Notes: generated by a model from the letters alone, not told the origin. DNA of 64,000 bases from Burkholderia thailandensis E264 (GCF_000012365.1 NC_007651.1:1364001-1428000); one strand, 5' to 3'; shown: positions 31,871 to 42,430, counted from the stretch's first letter. Made by a program: numbers and translations.

Positions 31871-33436
31871 TCAGTGACGGAAGTGGCGCACGCCCGTCAT
31901 CACCATCGCGATGTTGTGCTCGTCGGCGGCGGCGATCACCTCGTCGTCGCGCACCGAGCCGCCCGGCTGGATCACGCAGGTTGCGCCCGCCGCGACGACG
32001 ACGTCGAGGCCGTCGCGGAACGGAAAGAACGCGTCCGATGCGACGGCGGACCCCGCCAGCGTGAGGCCGGCGTTCTGCGCCTTGATGCTCGCGATGCGGG
32101 CGGAATCGACGCGGCTCATCTGGCCCGCGCCGACGCCGAGCGTCATCCCGTTGCCGCAGAACACGATCGCGTTCGACTTCACGTACTTCGCGACGCGCCA
32201 CGCGAAGAGAAGGTCATCCATCTCCTTCGGCGTCGGGTGGCGCTTCGTGACGACGCGCAGCTCGCGCGGCTGCACGTTCTTCGAATCGAGCGATTGCACG
32301 AGCAGGCCGCCGCCGACGCGCTTCAGGTCGAACGCGTTATGGCCTTCGCCCAGCGCGATCTCGAGCAGGCGCACATTCTGCTTTGCCGCGAACACCTGCT
32401 TCGCCGCCTCCGAGAACGACGGAGCGATCAGCACTTCGACGAACTGCTTCGCGACCGCTTGAGCCGCGACTTCGTCGACTTCGCGGTTGAACGCGATGAT
32501 GCCGCCGAACGCGGAGGTCGGATCGGTCTGGAACGCCTTCGCGTACGCTTCGCCCGCATCCGCGCCCACCGCGACGCCGCACGGATTCGCGTGCTTGATG
32601 ATCACGCACGCGGGCGCGTCGAACGTCTTCACGCATTCCCACGCGGCGTCCGAATCAGCGATGTTGTTGTAAGACAGTTCCTTGCCTTGCAACTGGCGGT
32701 AGTTCGCGAGCGCGCCGGCGGGCGTTGCGACGTCGCGATAGAACGCCGCGCTCTGGTGCGGGTTCTCGCCGTAGCGCAGGTCCTGCACCTTGTCGAATGC
32801 GAGGTTCAGCGTCGCCGGGTACGCGTTGCGCGAGCCGTGCTGCAGATCGTCGCCGAGGCTCGTCAGGTAGTTCGTGATCGCGCCGTCGTACTGCGCGGTG
32901 TGCGCGAACACCTTGGTCGCGAGACGGAAATTCGTCTTGTAGCCGACCGTGTTGCCGTTCGCCTTCATCTCGTCGAGCACGACCGCGTAATCGGCCGGAT
33001 CGACGACGACCGTCACGTCGCGGTGGTTCTTCGCCGCCGAGCGCAGCATCGTCGGGCCGCCGATGTCGATGTTCTCGATCGCGTCGGCAAGCGTGCAGTC
33101 GTCCTTCGCGATCGTCTGGACGAACGGATACAGGTTCACGACGAGCAGGTCGATCGTCGGAATCCCGTGCGCTTCGAGTGCCTGCATGTGCTCGGGCAGG
33201 TCGCGGCGCGCCAGGATGCCGCCGTGCACCTTCGGGTGCAGCGTTTTCACGCGTCCATCGAGCATCTCCGGGAAGCCGGTGTAGTCGGCCACTTCGGTGA
33301 CGGGCAGGCCCGCGTCGGCGAGCAGTTTCGCGGTGCCGCCCGTCGACAGCAGCTTGACGCCGAGCCCGGACAGCGCTTTCGCGAAGTCGACGATGCCGGT
33401 CTTGTCGGAAACGGAAATGAGCGCTTGCTTGATCAT
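31871..33436 (-). CDS. purH: Bifunctional AICAR formyltransferase / IMP cyclohydrolase
   Basis: PurH makes the last two steps to IMP. The 521-residue product has the N-terminal IMP cyclohydrolase domain ([30 protein letters not shown]) and the C-terminal formyltransferase domain ([25 protein letters not shown] with the catalytic Lys-His). The start was chosen at the conserved MIKQALIS. It follows fis after a 44-bp gap and ends at an intrinsic terminator. Confidence 0.97.
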   Translation of the reverse strand: MIKQALISVSDKTGIVDFAKALSGLGVKLLSTGGTAKLLADAGLPVTEVADYTGFPEMLDGRVKTLHPKVHGGILARRDLPEHMQALEAHGIPTIDLLVVNLYPFVQTIAKDDCTLADAIENIDIGGPTMLRSAAKNHRDVTVVVDPADYAVVLDEMKANGNTVGYKTNFRLATKVFAHTAQYDGAITNYLTSLGDDLQHGSRNAYPATLNLAFDKVQDLRYGENPHQSAAFYRDVATPAGALANYRQLQGKELSYNNIADSDAAWECVKTFDAPACVIIKHANPCGVAVGADAGEAYAKAFQTDPTSAFGGIIAFNREVDEVAAQAVAKQFVEVLIAPSFSEAAKQVFAAKQNVRLLEIALGEGHNAFDLKRVGGGLLVQSLDSKNVQPRELRVVTKRHPTPKEMDDLLFAWRVAKYVKSNAIVFCGNGMTLGVGAGQMSRVDSARIASIKAQNAGLTLAGSAVASDAFFPFRDGLDVVVAAGATCVIQPGGSVRDDEVIAAADEHNIAMVMTGVRHFRH

Positions 33437-33480
33437 GATGGAACCACCAATAGCCAGGAAAACGGGGACGGGGCGGCCGC

Positions 33481-33714
33481 CTACAGCAGGCCGTGCTGCT
33501 GCAGCTTCTTGCGCAGCGTGTTGCGATTGATGCCGAGGTACTCCGCGGCGAGCGACTGGTTGCCGCCCGCCTGTTCGAGCACGACTTCGAGCATAGGCTT
33601 TTCGACGCACGACATCACCATTTCATAGACGTCGTGCGGATTGGAGCCGTCGAGATCCCGGAAGTAGCCGTCCAGGCTGTCGCGGACACATTGTTCGATG
33701 TTGTGCTTGCTCAT
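33481..33714 (-). CDS. fis: Fis-family DNA-binding protein
   Basis: A 77-residue nucleoid-associated protein of the Fis type. The C-terminal helix-turn-helix [20 protein letters not shown] is diagnostic; the N-terminal beta-hairpin region seen in the 98-residue E. coli Fis is shortened, as is usual in beta-proteobacteria. Its ATG overlaps the dusB stop as ATGA, the same dusB-fis pairing as in enterics. Confidence 0.94.
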   Translation of the reverse strand: MSKHNIEQCVRDSLDGYFRDLDGSNPHDVYEMVMSCVEKPMLEVVLEQAGGNQSLAAEYLGINRNTLRKKLQQHGLL

Positions 33715-34778
33715 GCTGCTAACTGGTTAGAATCGTCCGGCTCGTCGCGGCCGCCGCCGTCTTCGTCGTTCACATAGACGAGGCGGTCGGACAGCGCCTG
33801 TTGCGCGTCGAAGAATTCGTTGACGGCGGCAAGCTGCTCGCGGGTGGTTTCGAGCGTGTTCATCCGGTGCCGGAACCCATTTGCGCCGGAAAGGCCGCGA
33901 GTGTACCAGCCGATGTGCTTGCGCGCAGTACGGACTCCCGTGAATTCGCCGTAGAACGCGTAGTGATCCTCGAGGTGCTCGTTCATCACCTGGCGGATTT
34001 CGTCGATGCGCGGCGGCGGCAGGAGCTCGCCGCCTTGCAGGAAATGATCGATTTCGCGAAAGAGCCAGGGCCTTCCTTGCGCGGCGCGGCCGATCATCAG
34101 CGCGTCGGCGCCCGTCGCGTCGAGCACGGCCTTCGCTTTTTGCGGCGACGTGATGTCGCCGTTCGCGACGACAGGAATGCGCACGGCGGCCTTCACGGCC
34201 GCGATCGTGTCGTATTCCGCGTCGCCGCGGTACAGGTCCGCGCGGGTGCGGCCGTGCACGGTCAGCATCGAGATGCCGGCCGCCTCGGCGAGCTTCGCGA
34301 TCTTGACGGCGTTCTTGTGCTCGCGGTCCCAGCCGGTGCGGATCTTCAGCGTGACGGGCACGGCGTCAGGGCCCGTGCCCACCGCGTCGACGACCGCCTC
34401 GACGATTCGCTGCACGAGCGGCTCGTTCTGCAGCAGCGCCGAGCCGGCGGCGACGTTGCAAACCTTCTTCGCCGGGCAGCCCATGTTGATGTCGATGATC
34501 TGCGCGCCGTTCGCGACGTTGTGACGCGCGGCCTCGGCCATCATCGCCGGATCGGCGCCCGCGATCTGCACCGCGATCGGCTCGACCTCGCCCGCGTGGT
34601 TCGCGCGGCGCATCGTCTTCTCGCTCTTCCACAGCTGCGCGTTCGACGCGACCATCTCCGACACCGCATAGCCCGCGCCGAGCCGCTTGCAGAGCTGGCG
34701 GAACGGCCGGTCCGTGACGCCCGCCATCGGGGCGACGAACAGGTTGTTGCGCAGGACGTGAGAGCCTAGGACGGGCAT
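33711..34778 (-). CDS. dusB: tRNA-dihydrouridine synthase B
   Basis: DusB reduces uridines in the tRNA D-loop with FMN and NADPH. The 355 residues begin MPVLGSHVLRNNLFVAPMAGVTDRPFR-type; catalytic Cys is in INMGCPAKKVC, and TVHGRTR and GRAAQGRPW bind FMN and RNA phosphate. Starting at 34778 gives the family N-terminus. The extra ~30 C-terminal residues are acidic. Overlaps fis by 4 bp. Confidence 0.95.
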   Translation of the reverse strand: MPVLGSHVLRNNLFVAPMAGVTDRPFRQLCKRLGAGYAVSEMVASNAQLWKSEKTMRRANHAGEVEPIAVQIAGADPAMMAEAARHNVANGAQIIDINMGCPAKKVCNVAAGSALLQNEPLVQRIVEAVVDAVGTGPDAVPVTLKIRTGWDREHKNAVKIAKLAEAAGISMLTVHGRTRADLYRGDAEYDTIAAVKAAVRIPVVANGDITSPQKAKAVLDATGADALMIGRAAQGRPWLFREIDHFLQGGELLPPPRIDEIRQVMNEHLEDHYAFYGEFTGVRTARKHIGWYTRGLSGANGFRHRMNTLETTREQLAAVNEFFDAQQALSDRLVYVNDEDGGGRDEPDDSNQLAA

Positions 34779-34985
34779 CGCAATGGGAGCCGCCCGCGCG
34801 GGGCGCGGGCGGGGAGTCGGCGAAAGGGAAAACGCGCATTTTACCGTAACCGCCGGTGCCGCCGAATTAGGCAACTGTCGGCAATCGTTAAATCGCCGAT
34901 GAATCTTGCGTGAAAGCGGGATGCCGCATCGTGCGTGCCTGCGAAGCGCGGTAGCTGCGACGCGGCGCGCGCGTGAGCGCCGCGC

Positions 34986-36179
34986 TTACCGGCGCTGCCC
35001 GAACATCATCTGCCGCGCGATCGCCGTTTTCAGCGGCGGCACGAATTCGAGGGCGGTGAGCGCCGCGCCGCGCAGCATCGCGAGCGGCCGCGAATCGATG
35101 GTGAACAGGCGCGCGAGCGTGTCGGTTGCGCCGATCGTCATGCGCCTGTCGAGCGCGCGGCGCGCGTTGAATGTCGCGAGCGCGAGCGGCGTCGCGCCGT
35201 GCTCGGACAGCGTCTCGGCGAGCGTATGCGCATCGCGCAGTCCGAGGTTGAGCCCCTGGCCCGCGACCGGATGCAAGGTTTGCGCGGCGTTGCCGACGAT
35301 CGCGATCCGGCCTTCGACGAGCGTTTGCGCCGCGGCGAGTCCGAGCGGGAATGTCGCGCGCCCGGCGATCCGCGTGAAGCGCCCCATTCGCGAGCCGAAC
35401 GTCGCGCCGAGCTCGTGCAGGAACGCGTCGTCGGACAGTTCGCCGCGACGTCGCGCGACGTCCGGCGCGCAGCACCAGACGAGCGCGTAGTCCGCTTGCT
35501 GCGGGCCGCCGAGCGGCAGCAGCGCGAGCGGGCCTTCGGCGGTGAAGCGCTCCCATGCGACGCGCGGCCGCGGCGACGAGACCGTGACGGTGCCGATGAG
35601 CGCCGTCTGCCCGTAGTCGCGGCTCTGCGCGCTGTCGGTCAGCTTGCGCTTGCGATCGTTGAAGAGCCCGCCCTCCGCGTTGACGAGCACGCGCGCGCGC
35701 AACGTGCGCGGGCCTTGCGGCGTGTCGAGCGTGATGGTCACGCCGTCGGCGTCTTGCGCCGGCGAATGCGCGGCCGTCGACGTGAGCCAGTGCGCCGGCG
35801 TGCCGCGCACCGCGCGGGCGAGCGCCTGCACGATCGAGCCGTAGCGCACGACGTAGCCGAGCGCGGCGAGGTCGTGCTCGTCGCGATCGATCAGCGTGCG
35901 GCCGAAGTGGCCGCGCTGCGAAACGTGGATGTGCTCGATCGGCGTCGCGTCGCCCGGCCAGCCGAGCGTGTCGAGCAGCATCCGGCTGCCTTGCGACACC
36001 GCGATCGCGCGCGGATCGTTCGCGCTCGCGTCGGGCTCGCGCGCGTCGATGAGGGCGATCGACAGCGCACGGGTCGCGCTGCGGCGCGCGAGCCAGCCGG
36101 CGAGCGCGAGCCCGACCGGCCCGGCGCCGACGATCGCGATGTCGAAGTCGAAAGCGGGCGTGGAGGCGGCGGTCGTCAT
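34986..36179 (-). CDS. ubiH: UbiH/UbiF-type FAD-dependent ubiquinone hydroxylase
   Basis: The flavin monooxygenase hydroxylates the ring during ubiquinone synthesis. The product has 397 residues with N-terminal FAD motif VGAGPVGLALAG, the DPRAIAVSQGS block, and the C-terminal FAD motif GNAAQTLHPVAGQGLNLGLRD. The family does not separate UbiH, UbiF and UbiI by eye; neighbouring pepP, as in the E. coli pepP-ubiH operon, supports UbiH. It starts 43 bp after pepP on the minus strand. Confidence 0.85.
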   Translation of the reverse strand: MTTAASTPAFDFDIAIVGAGPVGLALAGWLARRSATRALSIALIDAREPDASANDPRAIAVSQGSRMLLDTLGWPGDATPIEHIHVSQRGHFGRTLIDRDEHDLAALGYVVRYGSIVQALARAVRGTPAHWLTSTAAHSPAQDADGVTITLDTPQGPRTLRARVLVNAEGGLFNDRKRKLTDSAQSRDYGQTALIGTVTVSSPRPRVAWERFTAEGPLALLPLGGPQQADYALVWCCAPDVARRRGELSDDAFLHELGATFGSRMGRFTRIAGRATFPLGLAAAQTLVEGRIAIVGNAAQTLHPVAGQGLNLGLRDAHTLAETLSEHGATPLALATFNARRALDRRMTIGATDTLARLFTIDSRPLAMLRGAALTALEFVPPLKTAIARQMMFGQRR

Positions 36180-36222
36180 CGTTCTTGAATCGTGGATCTC
36201 GGTAGGAAGCAGCGCGCGCGGA

Positions 36223-37632
36223 TCACGGCTGCGGGCGGGGGCTCGGCGCCTGCGCGTCGCGCATCAGCGCCTCGATCTCGTCGGCGGCCACCGGCACGCC
36301 GCGCGTGATCAGCTCGCATCCCGTCGGCGTGACGAACGCGTCGTCCTCGATCCGGATGCCGACGTTCCAGAATGCCTGTGGTACGTCGTCGGCCGGGCGC
36401 ACGTACAGGCCCGGCTCGATCGTGAGCGCCATGCCCGCATGCAGCACGCGCGACGGCAGCGCGCCGTCGTCGTCGCGCGCCGCGCCGCGTTCGCGGTAGT
36501 CGCCGCAGTCGTGCACGTCCATTCCGAGCCAGTGGCCGGTGCGATGCATGTAAAAGCGCGTGTACGCGCGCTCGGCGATCACGTCGTCGACGCTCGCAAA
36601 GCGCGCCTTCGGCACGAGCCCCGTGTCGAGCATGCCCTGCGCAAGCACGCGCACTGCGGCGTCGTGCGGCGCGTCGAACGAGGTGCCCGCGCGCGTCGCC
36701 GCGATCGCCGCTTCCTGCGCGGCGAGCACGATGTCGTAGAGCGCGCGCTGCGGGCCCGAGAAGCGGCCGTTCGCCGGAAACGTGCGGGTGATGTCGGAGG
36801 CGTAGCCGTCGAGCTCGCACGCGGCGTCGATCAGGACGAGGTCGCCGTCGTTGACGATTGCGTTGCCGGCCGGATAGTGAAGCACGCACGCGTTCGCGCC
36901 CGTCGCGACGATCGAGCCGTACGCGGGCGACTGCGCGCCGTGGCGGCGGAACGTGTAGAGCAGCTCGGCCTCGAGCTCGTATTCGCGGATGCCGGGGCGG
37001 CACGCGGCCATCGCGCGGCGGTGCGCGAGCGCGGAGATGTCGGCCGCGCGGCGCATGGTCGCCTGCTCGTGCGCGTCCTTGACGAGCCGCATGTCGTCGA
37101 CGAGCGGCCCGAGATCGAACGCGGCGCCCGGCGCGGCGACGCCCGCACGCGCTCGCGCGCGCACCGCGTCGAGCCAGCCGTTCAGACGGCTGTCGAAGGC
37201 CGCCGACGCGCCGAAGCGGTAGTGGAGCGCGGGCGCGTCGGCGATGAGGCGCGGCATCTCGGCGTCGAGCGCGTCGTACGGGAACGCCGCGTCGAAGCCG
37301 AACGCATCGCGCGCGGCTTCGGGGCCGAAATGGAACCCTTCCCAGATCTCGCGCTCGGGATTCTTCGCGCGGCAGAACAGGATCGAGCGCGGTGCGTCGC
37401 CTGCCGCCGACGCGTCGAGGACGAGGAGCGCGTCGGGCTCGGCGAAGCCCGTCAGGTAATAGAAGTAGCTGTCGTGCCGGTACGGATAATCGCTGTCGCG
37501 ATTGCGCGGGACTTCCGGCGCGGTGGGCACGATCGCGACGCCGCCGCCTCGTGCGCGCAGCGAGGCCAGCACGCGGTCGCGGCGCTGGCGGTAGACGTCG
37601 AGGGCGATGGCGGGTTCGGTCGGCTGATTCAT
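36223..37632 (-). CDS. pepP: Xaa-Pro aminopeptidase
   Basis: PepP removes N-terminal residues that precede proline. The 469-residue product has an N-terminal AMP_N domain (SDYPYRHDSYFYYLTGF) and a pita-bread catalytic domain with all metal ligands: Asp pair in LIDAACELDGYASDITRTFP, His in MHRTGHWLGMDVHD, Glu in LTIEPGLY and Glu in GIRIEDD. The start MNQPTEPAIALD was preferred over a long upstream open frame. It is first in a pepP-ubiH unit. Confidence 0.95.
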   Translation of the reverse strand: MNQPTEPAIALDVYRQRRDRVLASLRARGGGVAIVPTAPEVPRNRDSDYPYRHDSYFYYLTGFAEPDALLVLDASAAGDAPRSILFCRAKNPEREIWEGFHFGPEAARDAFGFDAAFPYDALDAEMPRLIADAPALHYRFGASAAFDSRLNGWLDAVRARARAGVAAPGAAFDLGPLVDDMRLVKDAHEQATMRRAADISALAHRRAMAACRPGIREYELEAELLYTFRRHGAQSPAYGSIVATGANACVLHYPAGNAIVNDGDLVLIDAACELDGYASDITRTFPANGRFSGPQRALYDIVLAAQEAAIAATRAGTSFDAPHDAAVRVLAQGMLDTGLVPKARFASVDDVIAERAYTRFYMHRTGHWLGMDVHDCGDYRERGAARDDDGALPSRVLHAGMALTIEPGLYVRPADDVPQAFWNVGIRIEDDAFVTPTGCELITRGVPVAADEIEALMRDAQAPSPRPQP

Positions 37633-38094
37633 CACGCGATTGTAGCGCCGTCGCGCGGGGCGCGCGCGGCGGGTGGGGCGGCGATCATGCGCGCGCGGCG
37701 CGGCGCGGCGCGGCGAGCGCGCGCTTCGGGGGCGCCGCGGCATGACGATGCGCCGCGCGCGCAGGGGAGGCGCGCGATTGCAGCCGTGCGCTTCGTCGAG
37801 CGCCGCGCCCGCCGGCATGCGCCGGCATGAACGGCGCCGGGCGAACTTGCGGCCCGATCGGCACAAGTCGAGCCAACCGCACGACCCCATCGCACGCGCT
37901 TCGATCGAACGCGATCGAAGCGAAACCGCGCGCGGCTGCCACCGCTGCTTCATCTCCGTTGCCCGGCTCACGGGGCGGGCGCGATTGTTGCAAACCATCC
38001 ACAGGCCGGACGGCCGATTATCAACGAATGCGCAACGGCCGGTTATGATCGGCGACAACGTATACTCTCGGGCGGTATTCCCGACAGAAGACAG
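37633..38094. other. 462-bp divergent intergenic region (pepP / yibF-like)
   Basis: No gene is supported. A possible -10 TATACT (38061-38066) lies 29 bp before the GST gene, with no good -35. The middle is GC-rich without clear repeats. Confidence 0.45.
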
Positions 38095-38706
38095 ATGATG
38101 AAATTAATCGGTTCGCTCAGCAGCCCGTTCGTCCGCAAGGCGCGGATCGTGCTCGCTGAAAAGAAGATCGACTACAAGCTGGAGCTCGAAAATGTCTGGG
38201 CGCCGGATACGAACATCCATGCGTCGAATCCGATCGGCAAGGTGCCGTGCCTCGTGATGGAAGACGGCGCGGCCGTGTTCGACTCGCGCGTGATCTGCGA
38301 ATACGTCGACACGCTTTCCCCCGTCGGCAAGCTGATCCCGCCGTCGGGACGCGAGCGCGTCGAGGTGCGGTGCTGGGAGGCGCTCGGCGACGGCGTGCTC
38401 GACGCGGCGGTCGCGATTCGCATCGAGCACACGCAGCGCGAGCCGCAGCATCGCAGCGAAGCGTGGATCGCGCGCCAGCAGCGCAAGATCGACGACGGCC
38501 TCGTCGCGATGTCGCAGGGCCTCGCGGGTAAGACGTGGTGCGTCGGCAATCACTACACGCTCGCCGACATCGCGCTCGGCTGCACGCTCGGCTACCTCGA
38601 TTTCCGGATGCCCGAGATCAACTGGCGCGAGCGCCATCCGAATCTCGACAAGCATTTCGCGAAGCTGGCTCAGCGTCAGCCGTTCATCGACACGGTGCCG
38701 CAGTGA
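38095..38706 (+). CDS. Glutathione S-transferase family protein, YibF-like
   Basis: The 203-residue product resembles E. coli YibF: KLIGSLSSPFVRKARIVLAEK, NPIGKVPCLVMEDG with the cis-Pro, FDSRVICEYVD, and a C-domain with YTLADIALGCTLGYLDFR. Two adjacent ATG codons (38095 and 38098) are both possible. It is transcribed alone and ends at a strong terminator. Substrate unknown. Confidence 0.88.
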   Translation: MMKLIGSLSSPFVRKARIVLAEKKIDYKLELENVWAPDTNIHASNPIGKVPCLVMEDGAAVFDSRVICEYVDTLSPVGKLIPPSGRERVEVRCWEALGDGVLDAAVAIRIEHTQREPQHRSEAWIARQQRKIDDGLVAMSQGLAGKTWCVGNHYTLADIALGCTLGYLDFRMPEINWRERHPNLDKHFAKLAQRQPFIDTVPQ

Positions 38707-38732
38707 CGCACCGCCGCGCGCGGCGACGATGA

Positions 38733-38759
38733 AAAAACGCCCCGTCCGGGGCGTTTTTC
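38733..38759. terminator. Terminator after the YibF-like gene
   Basis: AAAAACGCCCC (38733-38743) pairs perfectly with 38748-38758 over GTCC. The A-run and T-run flanks allow it to work in both directions, and the next gene converges. Confidence 0.9.
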
Positions 38760-39001
38760 GTTTGGGCGCGCGCGGAGCCCTCGCGGCGAGCCGGGCCGCG
38801 TGCGTGCGAGCCGAACGCGTCGCGGCCCGCGGCGTGGCGCGCTGCGTATCGGGCCGCATTTTATCGGGCCGCACCTCGCCGCCGGCCATCGCCAGGCGCG
38901 GCATCGGCCGCACCGATTGCACCGATTGCATCGCGGCGGTGCGGCCGATCGCATTGCCGCGCGCAGCCACGCGCACCGCCGCGGCGATGCGCCGGTCCGG
39001 C

Positions 39002-40642
39002 TCAAGCGCCCGCACGCGCACCCTTGCCGACGCGTGCATACGCGCCTTCGCCGGGCGAGAACGAATCGCTGCGCGCGAGCGGCCACCACGTCTCGTACAG
39101 CGAGAAGCCGCAATGGCCGCCGTTGAGCAGCGCGCCCGGTTCCAGATACTTGAGCAGTTGCGACATCAGCCGGACTTCGTGCGGCGCGACGCGCTGCACG
39201 ATGTGATGCGCGCGCAGCTCGGACGGGTGCGACAGCCCCGCCGCCTGCACCAGTTCCTGCAGCGCGTGCAGCGTGTTGCGATGGAAATTGTAGACGCGAT
39301 CCGCCTTGTCCGGCACGACGAGCGCGCGCTGGCGCACCGGGTCCTGCGTCGCGACGCCCGTCGGGCAGCGGTCGGTGTGGCAGTGCTGCGCCTGGATGCA
39401 GCCGACCGCGAACATGAAGCCGCGCGCCGAGTTCACCCAGTCCGCGCCGATCGCGAGTGTGCGCGCGATGTCGAACGCGGTGATGATCTTGCCGCTCGCG
39501 CCGAGCTTCACCCGATCGCGCAGTCCGATCCCGACGAGCGTGTTGTGCACGAGGAGCAGCCCTTCCTGCAGCGGCACGCCGACGTGATCGGTGAATTCGA
39601 GGGGCGCGGCGCCCGTGCCGCCCTCCGCGCCGTCGACGACGATGAAGTCGGGCACGATGCCCGTCTCGAGCATCGCCTTCGCGATTCCGAAGAATTCCCA
39701 CGGATGGCCGACGCACAGCTTGAAGCCCGTCGGCTTGCCGCCCGACAGCTCGCGCAGCCGGTCGACGAATTCGAGCAGCCCGCGCGGCGTCGAGAACGCC
39801 GAATGCGCGGCGGGCGACACGCAATCCTTGCCCATCGGCACGCCGCGCGTCTCGGCGATCTCGGGCGTGATCTTCGCGGCGGGCAGCACGCCGCCGTGGC
39901 CGGGCTTCGCGCCTTGCGACAGCTTCACCTCGATCATCTTCACCTGCGGATCGCGCGCCTGCTTCTCGAACTTGTCGGGATCGAACGTGCCGTCGTCGCG
40001 GCGGCAGCCGAAGTAGCCGGAGCCGATTTCCCAGATGATGTCGCCGCCGTGCTCGCGGTGATACTTCGACAGCGAGCCTTCGCCCGTGTCGTGCGCGAAG
40101 CCGCCTTGCTTCGCGCCGAGATTGAGCGCGCGGATCGCGTTCGCCGACAGCGCGCCGAAGCTCATCGCCGAGATGTTGAAGATCGAGATGTCGTAGGGCT
40201 GCTTGCGCGTCGCGCCGACGCGCACGCGGAAATCGTGCCCGTCGAGCTTCGTCGGCGCGAGCGAATGGCTGATCCATTCGTGCGCGACCGCCTTCACGTC
40301 GAGCTCGGTGCCGTACGGCCGGTTGTCGGCGACGTTCTTCGCGCGCTGGTAGACGAGGCTGCGCTGCGCGCGCGAGAACGGTTTTTCGTCGGTGTCGTCC
40401 TCGACGAAGTACTGGCGGATTTCCGGGCGGATGAATTCGAACAGGAACCGCAGATGGCCCCAGAGCGGATAGTTGCGCAGGATCGCGTGGCGGTCCTGGT
40501 TCAGATCGTACAGGCCGAGCGCGACGAGCGCGGCGACGGGCGCGATCCAAAGCCACGAGATCGTATGCCGCGCCGCGAGCACGGCGACGGCCGCGAACAG
40601 GGCGGCCGCGCACCACATCGCGAGATAGCGTCGAGAAAGCAT
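39002..40642 (-). CDS. Membrane-anchored glutamate-synthase-like FMN protein
   Basis: The 546-residue product begins with one or two membrane segments (MLSRRYLAMWCAAALFAAVA, then SWLWIAPVAALVALGL). A GltS FMN-binding barrel follows: SAMSFGALSANAIRAL, GEGSLSKYH, KLSQGAKPGHGGVLP and VDGAEGGTGAAP. CIQAQHCHTDRC gives the CX5CX4C spacing of the glutamate synthase 3Fe-4S cluster. The glutamine amidase domain and a GltD partner are absent, so it cannot be a normal glutamate synthase. Its role is unknown. Confidence 0.88.
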   Translation of the reverse strand: MLSRRYLAMWCAAALFAAVAVLAARHTISWLWIAPVAALVALGLYDLNQDRHAILRNYPLWGHLRFLFEFIRPEIRQYFVEDDTDEKPFSRAQRSLVYQRAKNVADNRPYGTELDVKAVAHEWISHSLAPTKLDGHDFRVRVGATRKQPYDISIFNISAMSFGALSANAIRALNLGAKQGGFAHDTGEGSLSKYHREHGGDIIWEIGSGYFGCRRDDGTFDPDKFEKQARDPQVKMIEVKLSQGAKPGHGGVLPAAKITPEIAETRGVPMGKDCVSPAAHSAFSTPRGLLEFVDRLRELSGGKPTGFKLCVGHPWEFFGIAKAMLETGIVPDFIVVDGAEGGTGAAPLEFTDHVGVPLQEGLLLVHNTLVGIGLRDRVKLGASGKIITAFDIARTLAIGADWVNSARGFMFAVGCIQAQHCHTDRCPTGVATQDPVRQRALVVPDKADRVYNFHRNTLHALQELVQAAGLSHPSELRAHHIVQRVAPHEVRLMSQLLKYLEPGALLNGGHCGFSLYETWWPLARSDSFSPGEGAYARVGKGARAGA

Positions 40643-40763
40643 GGGGACTCCATATCGTTTTTCGGATGCCGCCATGCGTCGACGAACGGCGAGGCGGCGC
40701 GCGCGCACGGCGCCTTGCCGGCGCGGCGTGCCTCGCGTGCCGCAAGTCTAAACCGATCGGGGT

Positions 40764-41924
40764 TCAGCGCGCTTCGGCGAGCGCGCTCTCGCAGCTCGCG
40801 GGCGCGGCGTCGGGGCGTCCCGTCGCCGCGGCTTCGATGATCCCGCCGCCGAGGCACACGTCGCCGTCGTACAGCACCGCCGACTGGCCGGGCGTGACCG
40901 CCCATTGCGGCTCGTCGAACACGAGCGAGAAGCGCTCGCCGCCCGCCGCCTCGCCGGGCGCGGCGCTGCTGAACGCGCACGGCGCGTCCGCCTGCCGATA
41001 GCGGGTTTTCGCGCCGCACCGCGCGCCGTCGGAGGGCGGCTCGCCCGCGACCCAGCTCACGTTGCCCGCGACGAGCTCGCGCGAGCGCAGCCACGGATGA
41101 TCGTGGCCCTGCACGACGTACAGCGTGTTCGACGCGATGTCCTTCGCCGCGACGAACCACGGCTCGCCGCTGCCGTCCTTGCTGCCGCCGAGGCCGATGC
41201 CCTTCCTCTGGCCGAACGTATAGAACGCGAGGCCGATGTGCTCGCCGACCGTCTTGCCGTCGGGCGTCTTCATCGGGCCGGGTTGCGTCGGCAGATAGCG
41301 GTTCAGGAAATCGCGGAACGGGCGCTCGCCGATGAAGCAGATGCCGGTCGAATCCTTCTTCTTCGCGTTCGGCAGGCCGATCTGCGCGGCGATCTCGCGC
41401 ACCTTCGTCTTCGGGATCTCGCCGAGCGGGAACATCGTCTTCGACAACTGCGCCTGATTGAGGCGATGCAGGAAGTACGACTGGTCTTTCGTATGATCGA
41501 ACGCCTTCAGCAGCTCGAAGCGGCCGTCGCGCTCGCGCACGCGCGCGTAGTGGCCGGTCGCGATCGTTTCCGCGCCGAGCGACATCGCGTGATCGAGGAA
41601 CGCCTTGAACTTGATTTCCGCGTTGCACAGCACGTCCGGGTTCGGCGTGCGGCCCGCCGAGTATTCGCGCAGGAACTCGGCGAACACGCGGTCCTTGTAT
41701 TCGGCGGCGAAGTTGACGGCCTCGACGTCGATGCCGATCAGATCCGCGACCGACACGACGTCGATCCAGTCCTGCCGCGTCGAGCAGTATTCGCCGTCGT
41801 CGTCGTCCTCCCAGTTCTTCATGAAGAGGCCGATGACGTCGTAACCCTGTTCCTTCAGCAGCCACGCGGTCACCGACGAATCGACGCCGCCCGACATGCC
41901 CACCACGACTCGACGCTTCGTCAT
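40764..41924 (-). CDS. mnmA: tRNA-specific 2-thiouridylase
   Basis: MnmA thiolates U34 of Lys, Glu and Gln tRNAs. The 386-residue product has the PP-loop GMSGGVDSS, the catalytic Cys in NPDVLCN, the partner Cys in [10 protein letters not shown], and the typical C-terminal barrel ([12 protein letters not shown]). Its start overlaps the nudJ stop as ATGA. The gene pair nudJ-mnmA also occurs in E. coli. Confidence 0.97.
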   Translation of the reverse strand: MTKRRVVVGMSGGVDSSVTAWLLKEQGYDVIGLFMKNWEDDDDGEYCSTRQDWIDVVSVADLIGIDVEAVNFAAEYKDRVFAEFLREYSAGRTPNPDVLCNAEIKFKAFLDHAMSLGAETIATGHYARVRERDGRFELLKAFDHTKDQSYFLHRLNQAQLSKTMFPLGEIPKTKVREIAAQIGLPNAKKKDSTGICFIGERPFRDFLNRYLPTQPGPMKTPDGKTVGEHIGLAFYTFGQRKGIGLGGSKDGSGEPWFVAAKDIASNTLYVVQGHDHPWLRSRELVAGNVSWVAGEPPSDGARCGAKTRYRQADAPCAFSSAAPGEAAGGERFSLVFDEPQWAVTPGQSAVLYDGDVCLGGGIIEAAATGRPDAAPASCESALAEAR

Positions 41925-42430
41925 TTGCCCACCGCCTGATGATCCGGGGCCGCGCGATACGGCGCGACCGAATGCGTATGCACGAAATCGAGCGGCACGC
42001 GGCGGCCGGCGAGGTAATCGTCGACGCAGCGCATCACCGAGGGCGAGCGGTGGCGGTCCTCGCACGCGCGCAGCTCGTCGGCCGTCATCCACAGCGTGCG
42101 GACGATGCCGTCGTCGAGCGCGCGGCCGGCGAGCGCGTCGCCCGCGCGGCCGCAGAACGTGAAGCGCAGGTAGGTCGCGCCGACGCTTGCCGGGCGCGCA
42201 TAGTGCGCGAGATACACGCCGACGAGCGCGTCGGGCTCGAACGGATGCGCGGTTTCCTCGAGCGTCTCGCGCGCGACGGCCTCGACGAGCGTCTCGCCGG
42301 CTTCGAGGTGGCCGGCCGGCTGGTTGATGCGCAGGCCGGACGACGTGTGCTCCTCGATCACGAGAAAGCGCCCGTCGCGTTCGACGATCGCGGCGACCGT
42401 CACGTGCGGGGTCCAGATTTCGGGTTTCAT
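41921..42430 (-). CDS. nudJ: Nudix hydrolase, NudJ-like
   Basis: The 169-residue product begins [20 protein letters not shown], like E. coli NudJ, a phosphatase for nucleoside tri/diphosphates and the thiamin intermediate HMP-PP. The Nudix box [22 protein letters not shown] keeps the metal-binding REtLEE core but ends in Ala where the consensus has Gly. Overlaps mnmA by 4 bp, as a coupled pair. Confidence 0.9.
   Translation of the reverse strand: MKPEIWTPHVTVAAIVERDGRFLVIEEHTSSGLRINQPAGHLEAGETLVEAVARETLEETAHPFEPDALVGVYLAHYARPASVGATYLRFTFCGRAGDALAGRALDDGIVRTLWMTADELRACEDRHRSPSVMRCVDDYLAGRRVPLDFVHTHSVAPYRAAPDHQAVGK

Noticed and set aside
30701..33628. A 975-codon plus-strand frame across ruvA, ruvC and purH
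   Set aside because: It is antisense to well-recognised genes, has no domain and shows low-complexity composition.
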